Positions 7,645-16,076 of a DNA stretch of 64,000 nucleotides are shown here, piece after piece (the stretch's first letter is position 1; every line of letters begins with the position of its first letter). The stretch is taken from NCBI GenBank assembly GCA_048268885.1, contig JBLWUP010000011.1, positions 1-64,000 on the forward strand. The letters run 5' to 3'. The notes beneath the pieces were generated by a model, which searched no databases, was not told where the DNA came from, and saw only the letters and a list, made by a program, of their open reading frames with translations. The stretch comes from Pelagibius sp048268885. GTDB lineage: Bacteria; Pseudomonadota; Alphaproteobacteria; Kiloniellales; Kiloniellaceae. A program made the position numbers and the translations under genes.

Positions 7645-9432
7645 ATGACCAAGTCCTACGAAGTCATCGATCACACCTACGACGTGGTGGTGGTGGGCGC
7701 CGGCGGCGCCGGGCTGCGCGCGACCCTGGGCCTCGCCGAGGCGGGTCTCAAGACCGCCTGCATCTCCAAGGTCTTCCCGACGCGCAGCCACACCGTGGCG
7801 GCGCAGGGCGGCGTCTCCGCCTCGCTCGGCAACATGGGCGAGGACGACTGGCGCTGGCACATGTACGACACGGTGAAGGGTTCCGACTGGCTGGGCGACC
7901 AGGACGCCATCGAATACATGGTGCGCGAGGCGGTGCCGGCGATCCTGGAGCTGGAACACTACGGCATGCCGTTCAGCCGCACCGAGGACGGCAAGATCTA
8001 CCAGCGCCCCTTCGGCGGCATGACCACTCACTTCGGCGAGGGCATCGCCCAGCGCACCTGCGCGGCGGCCGACCGTACCGGCCACGCCATGCTGCACACG
8101 CTCTACCAGCAGAGCCTGCGCCAGCACGCCGAGTTCTACATCGAATACTTCGCCCTCGACCTGATCATGGAAGAGGGCCGCTGCCGCGGCATCATGGCCT
8201 GGAACCTGGACGACGGCACCATCCACCGCTTCCGCTCGCAGACCGTGATCATCGCGACCGGCGGTTACGGCCGCGTCTACTTCTCCTGCACCGGCGCCCA
8301 CACCCAGACCGGTGACGGCAACGCCATGGTGCTGCGCGCCGGCCTGCCGCTGCAGGACATGGAGTTTGTGCAGTTCCATCCGACGGGGATCTACGGCGCC
8401 GGCTGCCTGATCACCGAGGGCGCGCGCGGCGAGGGCGGTTACCTCACCAACTCCGAGGGCGAGCGCTTCATGGAGCGCTACGCCCCCTCGGCCAAGGACC
8501 TGGCCAGCCGCGACGTGGTGAGCCGCGCCATGACCATGGAGATCCGCGACGGCCGCGGTGTCGGCGCCAACAACGACCACATCCATCTGCACCTGGAGCA
8601 CCTCTCGCCGGAGCTGCTGCACCAGCGCCTGCCGGGCATTTCGGAATCGGCGCGCATCTTCGCCGGCGTCGACGTGACCAAGGAGCCGATCCCGGTGATC
8701 CCGACCTGTCACTACAACATGGGCGGCATTCCCGCCCTGTGGAGCGGCGAGGCGGTGACCGAGAAGGACGGCAACCCCAACACCGTGGTGCCCGGCCTCA
8801 TGGCCATCGGCGAGGCGGCCTGCGTGTCGGTGCACGGCGCCAACCGCCTGGGCTCCAACTCGCTGCTCGACCTCGTGGTCTTCGGCCGCTCCGCCGCCAA
8901 GCGCTGCGCCGAGATCCTCACCCCGGGCGAAAAGCAGGCGCCGCTGCAGACCGGCGCCGGCGACGAGGCGCTGGACCGCTTCGACCGTCTGCGCCACGCC
9001 GACGGCGGGACGCCGACCGCGGCGCTGCGCGACGAGATGCAGCGCGCCATGCAGGCCCACGCCGCCGTGTTCCGCACCGGTGAGTCGCTCTCGGAAGGCG
9101 TCGAGAAACTGCAGGCCACCTGGGCCAAGCGCGGCGACGTGAAGGTCACCGACCGCACCCTCATCTGGAACTCCGACCTGGTCGAAACGCTGGAGCTCGA
9201 CAACCTGATGTTCCAGGCCAAGGTGACGATGGAATCCGCCGGCAACCGCACGGAAAGCCGCGGCGCCCATGCCCGTGAGGACTACCCGGACCGCGACGAC
9301 CAGAACTGGATGAAGCACACCCTGGCGTGGTGCGGCGAGGACGGCAAGGTCACCTTCGGCGACCGTCCGGTCAGCCTCAACACCCTGACCAACGAAGTGC
9401 AGACCTTTCCGCCCAAGGCCCGGGTCTACTAA
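7645..9432 (+). CDS. sdhA: succinate dehydrogenase flavoprotein subunit
   Basis: SdhA oxidises succinate to fumarate at a covalently bound FAD on the cytoplasmic side of complex II. The product is 595 residues, normal for the family. The dinucleotide-binding loop VVGAGGAGLRA lies at 16-26. RSHTVAAQGG (47-56) holds the FAD-linking His49. The active site includes HPTGIYG (His245 onward) and the catalytic arginine in EGARGEGG (Arg261). HGANRLGSNSLLDLVVFGR follows in the C-terminal half, with the helical domain at the end. It is part of sdhCDAB. Confidence 0.97.
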   Translation: MTKSYEVIDHTYDVVVVGAGGAGLRATLGLAEAGLKTACISKVFPTRSHTVAAQGGVSASLGNMGEDDWRWHMYDTVKGSDWLGDQDAIEYMVREAVPAILELEHYGMPFSRTEDGKIYQRPFGGMTTHFGEGIAQRTCAAADRTGHAMLHTLYQQSLRQHAEFYIEYFALDLIMEEGRCRGIMAWNLDDGTIHRFRSQTVIIATGGYGRVYFSCTGAHTQTGDGNAMVLRAGLPLQDMEFVQFHPTGIYGAGCLITEGARGEGGYLTNSEGERFMERYAPSAKDLASRDVVSRAMTMEIRDGRGVGANNDHIHLHLEHLSPELLHQRLPGISESARIFAGVDVTKEPIPVIPTCHYNMGGIPALWSGEAVTEKDGNPNTVVPGLMAIGEAACVSVHGANRLGSNSLLDLVVFGRSAAKRCAEILTPGEKQAPLQTGAGDEALDRFDRLRHADGGTPTAALRDEMQRAMQAHAAVFRTGESLSEGVEKLQATWAKRGDVKVTDRTLIWNSDLVETLELDNLMFQAKVTMESAGNRTESRGAHAREDYPDRDDQNWMKHTLAWCGEDGKVTFGDRPVSLNTLTNEVQTFPPKARVY

Positions 9433-9472
9433 CTGAGCTGTACTGAAGAGAACCCGCGAGAGAAAGAGTCCG

Positions 9473-10252
9473 ATGGTCGAGTTCGCCCTTCCCGCCAATT
9501 CCAAGATCGGTGCCGGCAAGTCCTGGCCGAAGCCGGACGCCGCCAAGAAGACGAAGACCTTCCGGGTCTACCGCTGGAATCCGGACGACGGCGAGAACCC
9601 GCGCGTCGACACCTTCGAGGTCGACGTCGAGGACTGCGGGCCGATGGTCCTGGACGCGCTCATCAAGATCAAGAACGAGATCGACCCGACGCTGACCTTC
9701 CGCCGCTCCTGCCGCGAGGGCGTCTGCGGCTCCTGCGCCATGAACATCGACGGCACCAACACCCTGGCCTGCACCAAGTACCTGAGCGACGTCGACGGCG
9801 AGGTGAAGGTCTACCCGCTGCCGCACATGCCGGTGGTGAAGGACCTGGTGCCCGACCTGACCCACGTCTACGCGCAGTACGCCTCCATCGAGCCCTGGCT
9901 GAAGGCGGAGACCCCGGCGCCGGAGCGCGAGCGCCTGCAGAGCCCGGAAGAGCGCGCCAGGCTGGACGGCCTGTGGGAGTGCATTCTCTGCTTCTCCTGC
10001 TCGACCTCCTGCCCCAGCTACTGGTGGAACGGCGACCGCTATCTCGGCCCGGCCATCCTGTTGCAGGCCTACCGTTGGATCGCCGACAGCCGCGACGAGT
10101 CGACCGGCGAGCGCCTCGACCAGCTGGAAGATCCCTTCCGGCTGTACCGCTGCCACACCATCATGAACTGCACCAAGACCTGCCCGAAGAGCCTCAATCC
10201 GGCGAAAGCCATCGCCGAGATCAAGAGGCTCATGGTCGAGCGCAAGGGCTGA
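9473..10252 (+). CDS. sdhB: succinate dehydrogenase iron-sulfur subunit
   Basis: SdhB carries electrons from FAD to ubiquinone through [2Fe-2S], [4Fe-4S] and [3Fe-4S] clusters. The product is 259 residues. The N-terminal ferredoxin domain has SCREGVCGSCAMN with Cys80, 85, 88 and the fourth ligand Cys100. The C-terminal domain has CILCFSCSTSCP (Cys170, 173, 176, 180) and CHTIMNCTKTCPKSLNP (from Cys227). It is the last gene of the operon; the next genes are unrelated membrane proteins 53 bases on. Confidence 0.97.
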   Translation: MVEFALPANSKIGAGKSWPKPDAAKKTKTFRVYRWNPDDGENPRVDTFEVDVEDCGPMVLDALIKIKNEIDPTLTFRRSCREGVCGSCAMNIDGTNTLACTKYLSDVDGEVKVYPLPHMPVVKDLVPDLTHVYAQYASIEPWLKAETPAPERERLQSPEERARLDGLWECILCFSCSTSCPSYWWNGDRYLGPAILLQAYRWIADSRDESTGERLDQLEDPFRLYRCHTIMNCTKTCPKSLNPAKAIAEIKRLMVERKG

Positions 10253-10305
10253 GGCATTTCCCCGGCGCGCTGGCCTTCGCCGCCGCGCCGCTTTATCTCT
10301 AGAGC

Positions 10306-10671
10306 ATGTTCTTCAGGACGATCATTGCCGTGCTGCTGGCCGGCGCGGCGGGCATTCTCGCCAATGCGCTGGCGGCGGCGCTCTTCGTCAATCCGCTGCT
10401 GCTGAAGCTGGCCTGGGTGCCGAACCGCTATGGCCTCGGCATCGTCTTCGCCGCCCTGATCCCGCTGGTCTACCGCCTCGGCCTCGGTGCCTGGGGCGCG
10501 GTCGCCGCCCTGGTGCTGCTGACCGTCCTGCCGGCCCTGCTGGTGAAGCTGGCGCTGGGCGCGCCGACCGCCTGGGCGGTGCTGCTGGCGCTGAACTTCA
10601 TCTACGCGCTGACGGCGCTGATCGTCTATCGCCTGGTCGCGGGCGGCAGCCGTGGCATTGTCGAATCCTGA
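10306..10671 (+). CDS. small hydrophobic membrane protein, tandem paralogue 1
   Basis: The product is 121 residues with about four hydrophobic segments (roughly 5-27, 39-58, 62-82, 88-110) and no domain I recognise. It aligns along its whole length with the next gene: FRTIIAVLLAGAAGILANAL against LRTALALALAGIAGMVAYAL, and FIYALTALIVYRLVAG against FVYALTALLVYRLVAG. The pair therefore arose by tandem duplication. It may be read through from sdhB, but nothing shows a role in complex II. Confidence 0.7.
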   Translation: MFFRTIIAVLLAGAAGILANALAAALFVNPLLLKLAWVPNRYGLGIVFAALIPLVYRLGLGAWGAVAALVLLTVLPALLVKLALGAPTAWAVLLALNFIYALTALIVYRLVAGGSRGIVES

Positions 10672-10687
10672 TCGCTATTCTGCCGCG

Positions 10688-11074
10688 ATGACTCTCAGGA
10701 CCGCTCTTGCCCTGGCGCTGGCCGGCATCGCCGGCATGGTCGCTTATGCGCTGGCCGCCGCCGTCTTTGTCGATCCTGCACAGCTGGAACTCTTGACGAC
10801 GGCGGGCTTCTACCTCGTCGGCATCTTCTTCGTCCTGCCGCTGCCGGTGATCTACCGCTTCCTGCCGGGCGCCTGGGGCGCCCTCCTGGCGCTGGTGCTG
10901 CTCACCGTGGCGCCGGCCGTCGCCTCCAAGGCCGGCGGTGAGACCACGCTCGCCTGGCACGTGCTGCTGGCGCTCACCTTCGTCTACGCGCTGACGGCGC
11001 TGCTGGTCTATCGCCTGGTGGCGGGAGCTCCCAAAGCTGCGGCGGCTCCGAGTGGTCCGCCGGCGCAGGATTAG
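10688..11074 (+). CDS. small hydrophobic membrane protein, tandem paralogue 2
   Basis: The product is 128 residues with four hydrophobic segments like its neighbour, plus a short A/P-rich tail (KAAAAPSGPPAQD). I chose ATG at 10688 because alignment with paralogue 1 begins there (MTLRTALA against MFFRTIIA); an upstream in-frame ATG at 10652 would overlap the previous gene. Function unknown. Spacing of 16 bases suggests both copies share a transcript. Confidence 0.7.
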   Translation: MTLRTALALALAGIAGMVAYALAAAVFVDPAQLELLTTAGFYLVGIFFVLPLPVIYRFLPGAWGALLALVLLTVAPAVASKAGGETTLAWHVLLALTFVYALTALLVYRLVAGAPKAAAAPSGPPAQD

Positions 11075-11144
11075 ACTGGCCCTTTCGGAGCGGCGCGCGC
11101 GGGCCTAGGCTCTGCCGCCGCTTCACAGTGACGGATGACTCTTC

Positions 11145-11792
11145 ATGTACGTTCCCGAGGCCTTTCGCCTGACCGACCCTCAGCGCATCGCCGAGGTGTT
11201 GCGGGCCTTCGACTTCGGCCTGCTGGTCACGGCGGCGGATGGTGCGCCGCAGGCCACGCACCTGCCGTTCCTCTATGACCCCGATCGCGGTGAGAACGGC
11301 ACCCTGCTTGGGCACATGGCGCGCCCCAATCCGCAGTGGCGCGACTTCAAGACGCTGGCCGCGGCGGGGCAGGAGGCGCTGGTCATCTTCCAGGGTCCGC
11401 ACGCCTACATCTCGCCGACCTGGTACGGGGAGGGGCCGCCCAACGTGCCGACCTGGAACTACGTCGCCGTGCACGCCTATGGCCTGCCCCGGGTGATCGA
11501 CGATCCCGCCGAAGTGCGCGCCCTGCTCGACCGTCTGGTGGGTGTGCAGGAAGCGGGCCTCCAGCCGTCCTGGTCGACCGAAGGGCTGACGGAGAAATAC
11601 ATGACGGGCATGCAGCGCGGGCTGGTTGCCTTTGACATTCCCGTGAGCCGGCTGGAAGCCAAGGCCAAGCTCAGCCAGAATAAGACCCCGGCGCAGCTCG
11701 GCGCCGCGGCGGCGGTGCTGGAAAAGGCCGAAGCGCCGCTCGAGCGGCAAATGGGGGCCTGGATGCGCCGGGCGCTGGAGGAACAGGGATAG
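11145..11792 (+). CDS. FMN-binding negative transcriptional regulator, PaiB family
   Basis: The product is 215 residues with the PaiB pattern from start to end: MYVPEAFRLTD, THLPFLYDP, LLGHMARPNPQWRDF, GPHAYISPTWY and VPTWNYVAVHAYG, followed by the C-terminal ETxKLSQNK-type stretch (AKAKLSQNKTPA). The fold is a split-barrel flavin-binding domain. PaiB was described as a repressor of sporulation and protease genes in Bacillus, but proteobacterial homologues are not characterised as such, so an FMN-dependent enzyme role is also possible. Confidence 0.88.
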   Translation: MYVPEAFRLTDPQRIAEVLRAFDFGLLVTAADGAPQATHLPFLYDPDRGENGTLLGHMARPNPQWRDFKTLAAAGQEALVIFQGPHAYISPTWYGEGPPNVPTWNYVAVHAYGLPRVIDDPAEVRALLDRLVGVQEAGLQPSWSTEGLTEKYMTGMQRGLVAFDIPVSRLEAKAKLSQNKTPAQLGAAAAVLEKAEAPLERQMGAWMRRALEEQG

Positions 11793-11802
11793 CGGGAGCC
11801 TT

Positions 11803-12891
11803 ATGACGCGAGAGCCGGAAGAAATCGCCAAAGCGAAGTCCCCGAAAAGGACAGCGGGGCTTTCCGGCGGCTCGCGCATCTGGATCGGCTTCACGCTGCT
11901 GATGCTGCTCGCCGGCATTGCCAGCGTGTTCTTCCCCGGCGCGCCGCCGCCGCAGGGCGTGGCCGAGACGAGGGGCTTCGATTTGCAGGGCCACCGGGGC
12001 ACGCGCGGCCTGATGCCGGAGAACTCCCTGCCGGCTTTCGAGAAGGCCCTGGCGCTGGGCGTCACCACGCTGGAACTGGACACGGTATTGACCGCGGACG
12101 GTGTCGTCGTCGTGCATCACGACCGCCGCCTCTCGCCGCCGCGCACCCGCGACGGCGCGGGCAACTGGATCGCGGAGGCGGAACCGCCGGCGATCCTCTC
12201 GCTCACCGCCGCGGAACTGGCGGCCTACGATATCGGGCGGGCCAAGCCGGACAGCCGCTATGCCGGACGCTGGCCCGAGCAACAAGGGTCGGACGGCGTC
12301 GCCATCCCGGCCCTGGCCGAGGTCCTGGCCCGCGCCGAGCAGATTTCCGGCGGCGCCGTCCGCTACAACATCGAGACCAAGATCTCGCCGCTCTCTCCTG
12401 AAGACTCCGCCGACCCCGAGGCGATCGCCGGCGCGCTGGTCGAGGTGATTCGCGAAGCCGGCGTCGCGGCGCGCGCGGCGGTGCAGTCCTTCGACTGGCG
12501 CACGCTGCAGATCGTTCAGCGCGACGCGCCGGAGATCGCGACGGTCTACCTGACGGCGGAGCAGGACTGGCTCGACAACCTCGGGCGCGGCGACCCGGCG
12601 CCCTCGCCCTGGATCGGCGGCCTCGCCATCGACTGGGCCGAGGTGACGCTGCCTCAGGCGATCAGCCGCGCCGGCGGCGCCGTCTGGTCGCCCTACTACC
12701 GCGACCTCACCGAGGCGGACCTGAAGGAGGCGCAGCAGCTCGGTCTGCGCGTCGTCGTCTGGACGGTGAACGATCCCGCCGACATGGCCTCGCTCATCGA
12801 CCTCGGCGTCGACGGCCTCATCACCGACTACCCCGACCGCGCCCGCCGGGTCATGGCGGAGAAGGGCATGACGCTGCCGATTGCGTTCTGA
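11803..12891 (+). CDS. membrane-anchored glycerophosphodiester phosphodiesterase
   Basis: This enzyme hydrolyses glycerophosphodiesters to glycerol 3-phosphate and an alcohol. The product is 362 residues. A charged N-terminus and a hydrophobic segment (about 26-46) suggest a signal anchor with the catalytic domain outside the cytoplasm. The GDPD domain has GHRGTRGLMPENSLPAF (His64, Arg65, Glu73), ELD (Glu91, Asp93) and VVHHDRRL (His105/106), and ends with VVVWTVNDPADM and DGLITDYPDR. It starts 10 bases after the PaiB-like gene, so they are probably co-transcribed. Confidence 0.92.
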   Translation: MTREPEEIAKAKSPKRTAGLSGGSRIWIGFTLLMLLAGIASVFFPGAPPPQGVAETRGFDLQGHRGTRGLMPENSLPAFEKALALGVTTLELDTVLTADGVVVVHHDRRLSPPRTRDGAGNWIAEAEPPAILSLTAAELAAYDIGRAKPDSRYAGRWPEQQGSDGVAIPALAEVLARAEQISGGAVRYNIETKISPLSPEDSADPEAIAGALVEVIREAGVAARAAVQSFDWRTLQIVQRDAPEIATVYLTAEQDWLDNLGRGDPAPSPWIGGLAIDWAEVTLPQAISRAGGAVWSPYYRDLTEADLKEAQQLGLRVVVWTVNDPADMASLIDLGVDGLITDYPDRARRVMAEKGMTLPIAF

Positions 12892-12998
12892 GGGGGGTTT
12901 CCCCCTCGAATAGGTTGGCCCCCTTCGAATTGGTTGGGGCGCGATTGGTTTGCGGCTAGACTCTGCGCGGGGTTGTCCGCGGGGGTAGGTTCCTTTCC

Positions 12999-14282
12999 AT
13001 GCGTGTTCTGCTGACCGGCGCCAATGGCTTCATCGGCGCCCATCTGACCGCCGCGCTCGTCGCCGCGGGCCATGACGTCGTAGCGGCGGTGCGCAATCCC
13101 GCCGCGTTGAAGGTGCGCTTTCCCGACATCCAGGCTGTCGCCGCCGACATGAACCGCGACACCACGCCGGCGGCCTGGCTGCCGCGTCTCGACGGCGTGG
13201 ACGCGGTGGTCAACTGCGCCGGGGTGCTGCAGGGCGGGCGCGGCCAGGACATGGAGGCCATCCATCACCTGGCGCCGGCGGCGCTGTTCGATGCCTGCCG
13301 GGAGGCGGGGGTGAAACGCATCGTCCAGATCTCCGCCATCAGCGCCGACGAGGAAGCGGGCACCGAGTACGCGCTTTCCAAGAAGCGCGGCGACGATCAC
13401 CTGCGCAAGCTCGATCTCGACTGGGTCGTGCTGCGGCCCTCCCTCATCTACGGCGAGGGCGCCTACGGCGGGACCGCCATGCTGCGCGCCCTGGCAGTCT
13501 TTCCCTTCGTGACGCCGATGATCGGCGAGGGGCGGCAGGTCTTCCGCCCGCTGCACGTGGAAGACCTGGCCAGGACGGTCCTGGAAAGCCTGACGCGCGC
13601 GGACCTGGCGCGGCGCACGCTGGAGCCGGTCGGGCCGAAGGTCGAGACCGTGAAGGATATCCTCGCGCAGTACCGCGGCTGGCTCGGCCGGCCGGCGGCC
13701 CGGCCGCTGTCGATCCCGCTGTCTTTCGTGCGCCTGCTCTGCCGCTTGGGCGATTTCTTCGGGCGCGGGCCGCTGTCCACCACCTCCCTTGAGCAGATGG
13801 AGTACGGCAACGCGGGGCGGGAGACCGGCTTCGCGGAGACCATCGGCTTCCAGCCCGCGACCCTGGCCCGGCGCCTGCAGCTGCGCCCGGCGCAGACCCA
13901 GGACCTCTGGCACGCGCGGCTTTACCTGCTGCGGCCGCTGGTGCGCGGGGTTCTGGTGCTGCTGTGGCTGGCCTCCGGCCTGCTCGGCCTCGTGACCTTG
14001 CAGTCTTTCGCCCTGCCGCTGCTGTCCGGCATAGGATATCCGCTGGGCGTGGCCCTGGCGCTGGGCACCTCGCTGCTGGACCTGCTCATCGCGGGCCTGC
14101 TCGCTTTGAACTGGCGGCCGCGGCAGACCGGTCTGCTGCAGCTCGCGGTGATTGCCGGCTATACCGCCGTGCTCACGGTCATCGCGCCGGATCTTTGGGG
14201 CGATCCCTTCGGGCCGCTGCTGAAGAACCTGCCGATCCTGGTCTTGGTGCTGGTGCAGATGGTGCTGGCGGAGGAGCGTTAG
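12999..14282 (+). CDS. NAD(P)-binding SDR/epimerase fused to a C-terminal DoxX-like membrane domain
   Basis: The product is 427 residues. The N-terminal two thirds is an atypical extended SDR with TGANGFIG (6-13), QISAISADEEAGTEYALSKK (SDR-type Ser/Tyr/Lys region) and VVLRPSLIYGEGAYGG. The last 115 residues (about 308-425) form four predicted membrane helices of DoxX-like type. This fusion occurs in other proteobacteria; its substrate is unknown, and quinone or lipid-linked chemistry is a guess. The stop codon overlaps the GTG start of the DUF2269 gene, which suggests translational coupling. Confidence 0.85.
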   Translation: MRVLLTGANGFIGAHLTAALVAAGHDVVAAVRNPAALKVRFPDIQAVAADMNRDTTPAAWLPRLDGVDAVVNCAGVLQGGRGQDMEAIHHLAPAALFDACREAGVKRIVQISAISADEEAGTEYALSKKRGDDHLRKLDLDWVVLRPSLIYGEGAYGGTAMLRALAVFPFVTPMIGEGRQVFRPLHVEDLARTVLESLTRADLARRTLEPVGPKVETVKDILAQYRGWLGRPAARPLSIPLSFVRLLCRLGDFFGRGPLSTTSLEQMEYGNAGRETGFAETIGFQPATLARRLQLRPAQTQDLWHARLYLLRPLVRGVLVLLWLASGLLGLVTLQSFALPLLSGIGYPLGVALALGTSLLDLLIAGLLALNWRPRQTGLLQLAVIAGYTAVLTVIAPDLWGDPFGPLLKNLPILVLVLVQMVLAEER

Positions 14283-14755
14283 TGGACGCCTACCTCCTTG
14301 CTAGAGGCCTGCACATTTTCAGCGCCTTCCTCCTGTTCGGCACCGGCCTGGGCACGGCCTTCCACATGTACATGGCGTGCCGAAGTTCTGAAGTTGCCGG
14401 CATCGCCCGGATCACCCGCCAGGTGGTGCTGGCCGACTGGCTCTTCACCACGCCGACGGCGGTGCTGCAGCCGGCGACGGGCCTCTGGCTCATCCATCTC
14501 GCCGGCTACGGCTTCGCCGAGCCCTGGCTGCTGGTCAGCTATCTGCTGTATGCCGTGGCGGGGATCGCCTGGCTGGTGGTGGTGAAGCTGCAACTGGACA
14601 TGCAACGCCTCGCCGCCGCGGCGCTGCGTGAAAACGCGCCGCTGCCCGAGGCTTTCGGGCGCGCCTTCCGCCTCTGGGTGCGGCTCGGCTGGGTCGGCTT
14701 CACCGGCCTGATCGGCGTTTATGTCCTGATGATCGGCAAGCCGGCGCTCTGGTGA
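14282..14755 (+). CDS. DUF2269 family membrane protein
   Basis: The product is 157 residues with four predicted membrane helices (about 5-28, 51-75, 79-101, 129-151). LLARGLHIFSAFLLFGTGLG and RITRQVVLADWLFTTPTAVLQPATG are DUF2269 patterns. I chose the GTG at 14282, which shares its G with the TAG of the upstream gene (TAGTG), because similarity begins at DAYLLARGLHI. The coupling implies that the SDR-DoxX protein and this protein work together or are made in fixed ratio. The palindromic repeat B follows the stop. Confidence 0.85.
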   Translation: MDAYLLARGLHIFSAFLLFGTGLGTAFHMYMACRSSEVAGIARITRQVVLADWLFTTPTAVLQPATGLWLIHLAGYGFAEPWLLVSYLLYAVAGIAWLVVVKLQLDMQRLAAAALRENAPLPEAFGRAFRLWVRLGWVGFTGLIGVYVLMIGKPALW

Positions 14756-14767
14756 GCGCGCCTCACC

Positions 14768-14859
14768 CTTCGAGACGGCAGCTGCGCAGCCTCCTCAGGA
14801 TGAGGCGATACTCAAAAGAGGCCTCATGCTGAGGAGCGAGCCTTGCGAGCGTCTCGAAG
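14768..14859. repeat. palindromic repeat element, copy B
   Basis: CTTCGAGACG (14768-14777) pairs with CGTCTCGAAG (14850-14859), and inner arms CTCCTCAGGATGAGG and CCTCATGCTGAGGAG pair in turn. Ends are identical to copy A at 5311-5398, while the central part differs. It lies between the DUF2269 stop and the convergent DUF6494 gene, where it could act as a terminator for both strands. Confidence 0.82.
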
Positions 14860-14873
14860 CACGAGGCCGGGGC

Positions 14874-15080
14874 TCAGCCCAGCTTGATCTCGCCGTCGAT
14901 GTCGTGGCTGAGGTCGAGGCCGTCGATCGACAGCACGGCCTTGACCTTCAGGGTCTCGGAGCCTTTCAGCTTGCCGCTTTCCAGCGCCTCGCGCACGGCG
15001 GTCTCGATCTCGCGTTGGGAGGTCACGCCGACCTTCTTCAGGAATTTGCGCAACTCCATGTTGAAGACTTCCTCGTCCAT
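14874..15080 (-). CDS. DUF6494 family small protein
   Basis: The product is 68 residues: MDEEVFNMELRKFLKKVGVT, then a helical region with ALESGKLKG and a C-terminal DGLDLSHDIDGEIKLG. This matches a small conserved alphaproteobacterial family listed as DUF6494. I chose ATG at 15080 because an RBS-like AGAGGCGGAAG precedes it directly and the family starts with MDEEVFNM; the upstream frame has no similarity. Function unknown. Confidence 0.82.
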   Translation of the reverse strand: MDEEVFNMELRKFLKKVGVTSQREIETAVREALESGKLKGSETLKVKAVLSIDGLDLSHDIDGEIKLG

Positions 15081-15255
15081 CTTCCGCCTCTTTCTGTTTG
15101 AGTCCGATTGACTCTCTAGATAGCGGGCCGCATGTCGGATGGAAAGGTCTTCCATTCCGGAAACGCAGTTGCCAAGCGGCCGCCGCTGCGGAAAGCTAGG
15201 CGTCAAGGCCGAGGCCCGGAAGAGGCCGTGCAAGGCTAAGAGGAGGAACGCCGCC

Positions 15256-16053
15256 ATGAAACTGACCCCCGAGCAACTGGAAGAGTTCGACCGCGAGGGC
15301 TTTCTCTTCCTGCCCAGCGTCTTCACCCCGGAAGAAACGGCCCTGCTGCGCGACGAGGCGGCCCGCGTCTACACCTTGGACCGCGAGGAGGTCTGGCGCG
15401 AAAGCTCCGGCGTGCCGCGCACGGCCTTCGCCGCCCAGACCTACAGCGAGCCCTTCCGGCGCCTCGGCCTGCACCCGCGCCTGGTGGAGCCGGTCATGCA
15501 GCTGCTCGATGGCCCCGTCTACCTGCACCAGTACAAGGTCAACGCCAAGGCGGCCTTCGACGGCGAGGTCTGGCAGTGGCACCAGGACTACGGCACCTGG
15601 GCGCGCGACGACGAGATGCCGGAGCCGCGGGCCATGAACATCTCCGTCTTCCTGGACGAGGTCTCGGCGGTGAACGGGCCGCTGATGTTCATTCCGCGCA
15701 GCCACAAGCAGGGTGTGCAGCAGGCCGGCCACGACCTGGAGACCACCTCCTATCCGCTGTGGACGCTGGACCGCGCGACGGTGAAGCGCCTGGCCGACGA
15801 AGGGGGCATCGTCGCGCCGACCGGCCCGGCGGGCTCGGTGCTGCTGTTCCACGCCAACCTGGTGCACGCCAGTCCGCCCAATATCAGCCCTTGGGGCCGC
15901 ACCATCGTCTATCTGAGCCTCTGCCACGTGGACAACCACATCCGCCGCTTCAAGCGCCCGGAGTGGGTGGCCCACCGCGACTTCACCCCCATCGAACCGC
16001 TGGCCGACGACTGCCTCAGCGAGCTGGCCGCCGCGGGCAAGGCGGCAGAGTAG
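15256..16053 (+). CDS. phytanoyl-CoA dioxygenase (PhyH) family protein
   Basis: The product is 265 residues, a non-heme Fe(II)/2-oxoglutarate dioxygenase. The iron site is visible as WHQDYGTW (His-x-Asp, about 103-110) and a distal His in LLFHANLVHASPPN, with Arg in WGRTIVYLS for 2-oxoglutarate. The RDDEMPEPRAMNISVFLDEV stretch resembles the ectoine-hydroxylase branch of PhyH, but no ectoine genes lie nearby. ATG at 15256 follows AGGAGGAAC at 15241. The gene lies 23 bases before an SAF-domain dehydrogenase, so a joint catabolic or hydroxylation pathway is likely; the substrate is unknown. Confidence 0.88.
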   Translation: MKLTPEQLEEFDREGFLFLPSVFTPEETALLRDEAARVYTLDREEVWRESSGVPRTAFAAQTYSEPFRRLGLHPRLVEPVMQLLDGPVYLHQYKVNAKAAFDGEVWQWHQDYGTWARDDEMPEPRAMNISVFLDEVSAVNGPLMFIPRSHKQGVQQAGHDLETTSYPLWTLDRATVKRLADEGGIVAPTGPAGSVLLFHANLVHASPPNISPWGRTIVYLSLCHVDNHIRRFKRPEWVAHRDFTPIEPLADDCLSELAAAGKAAE

Positions 16054-16076
16054 AAAGTCGAAGAGGAAGGCCCCCC

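Noticed and set aside
12901..12937. Imperfect direct repeat of about 18 bases before the SDR-DoxX gene
   Set aside because: CCCCTCGAATAGGTTGG and CCCCTTCGAATTGGTTGG are only two imperfect copies; I see no functional site and give it no weight.
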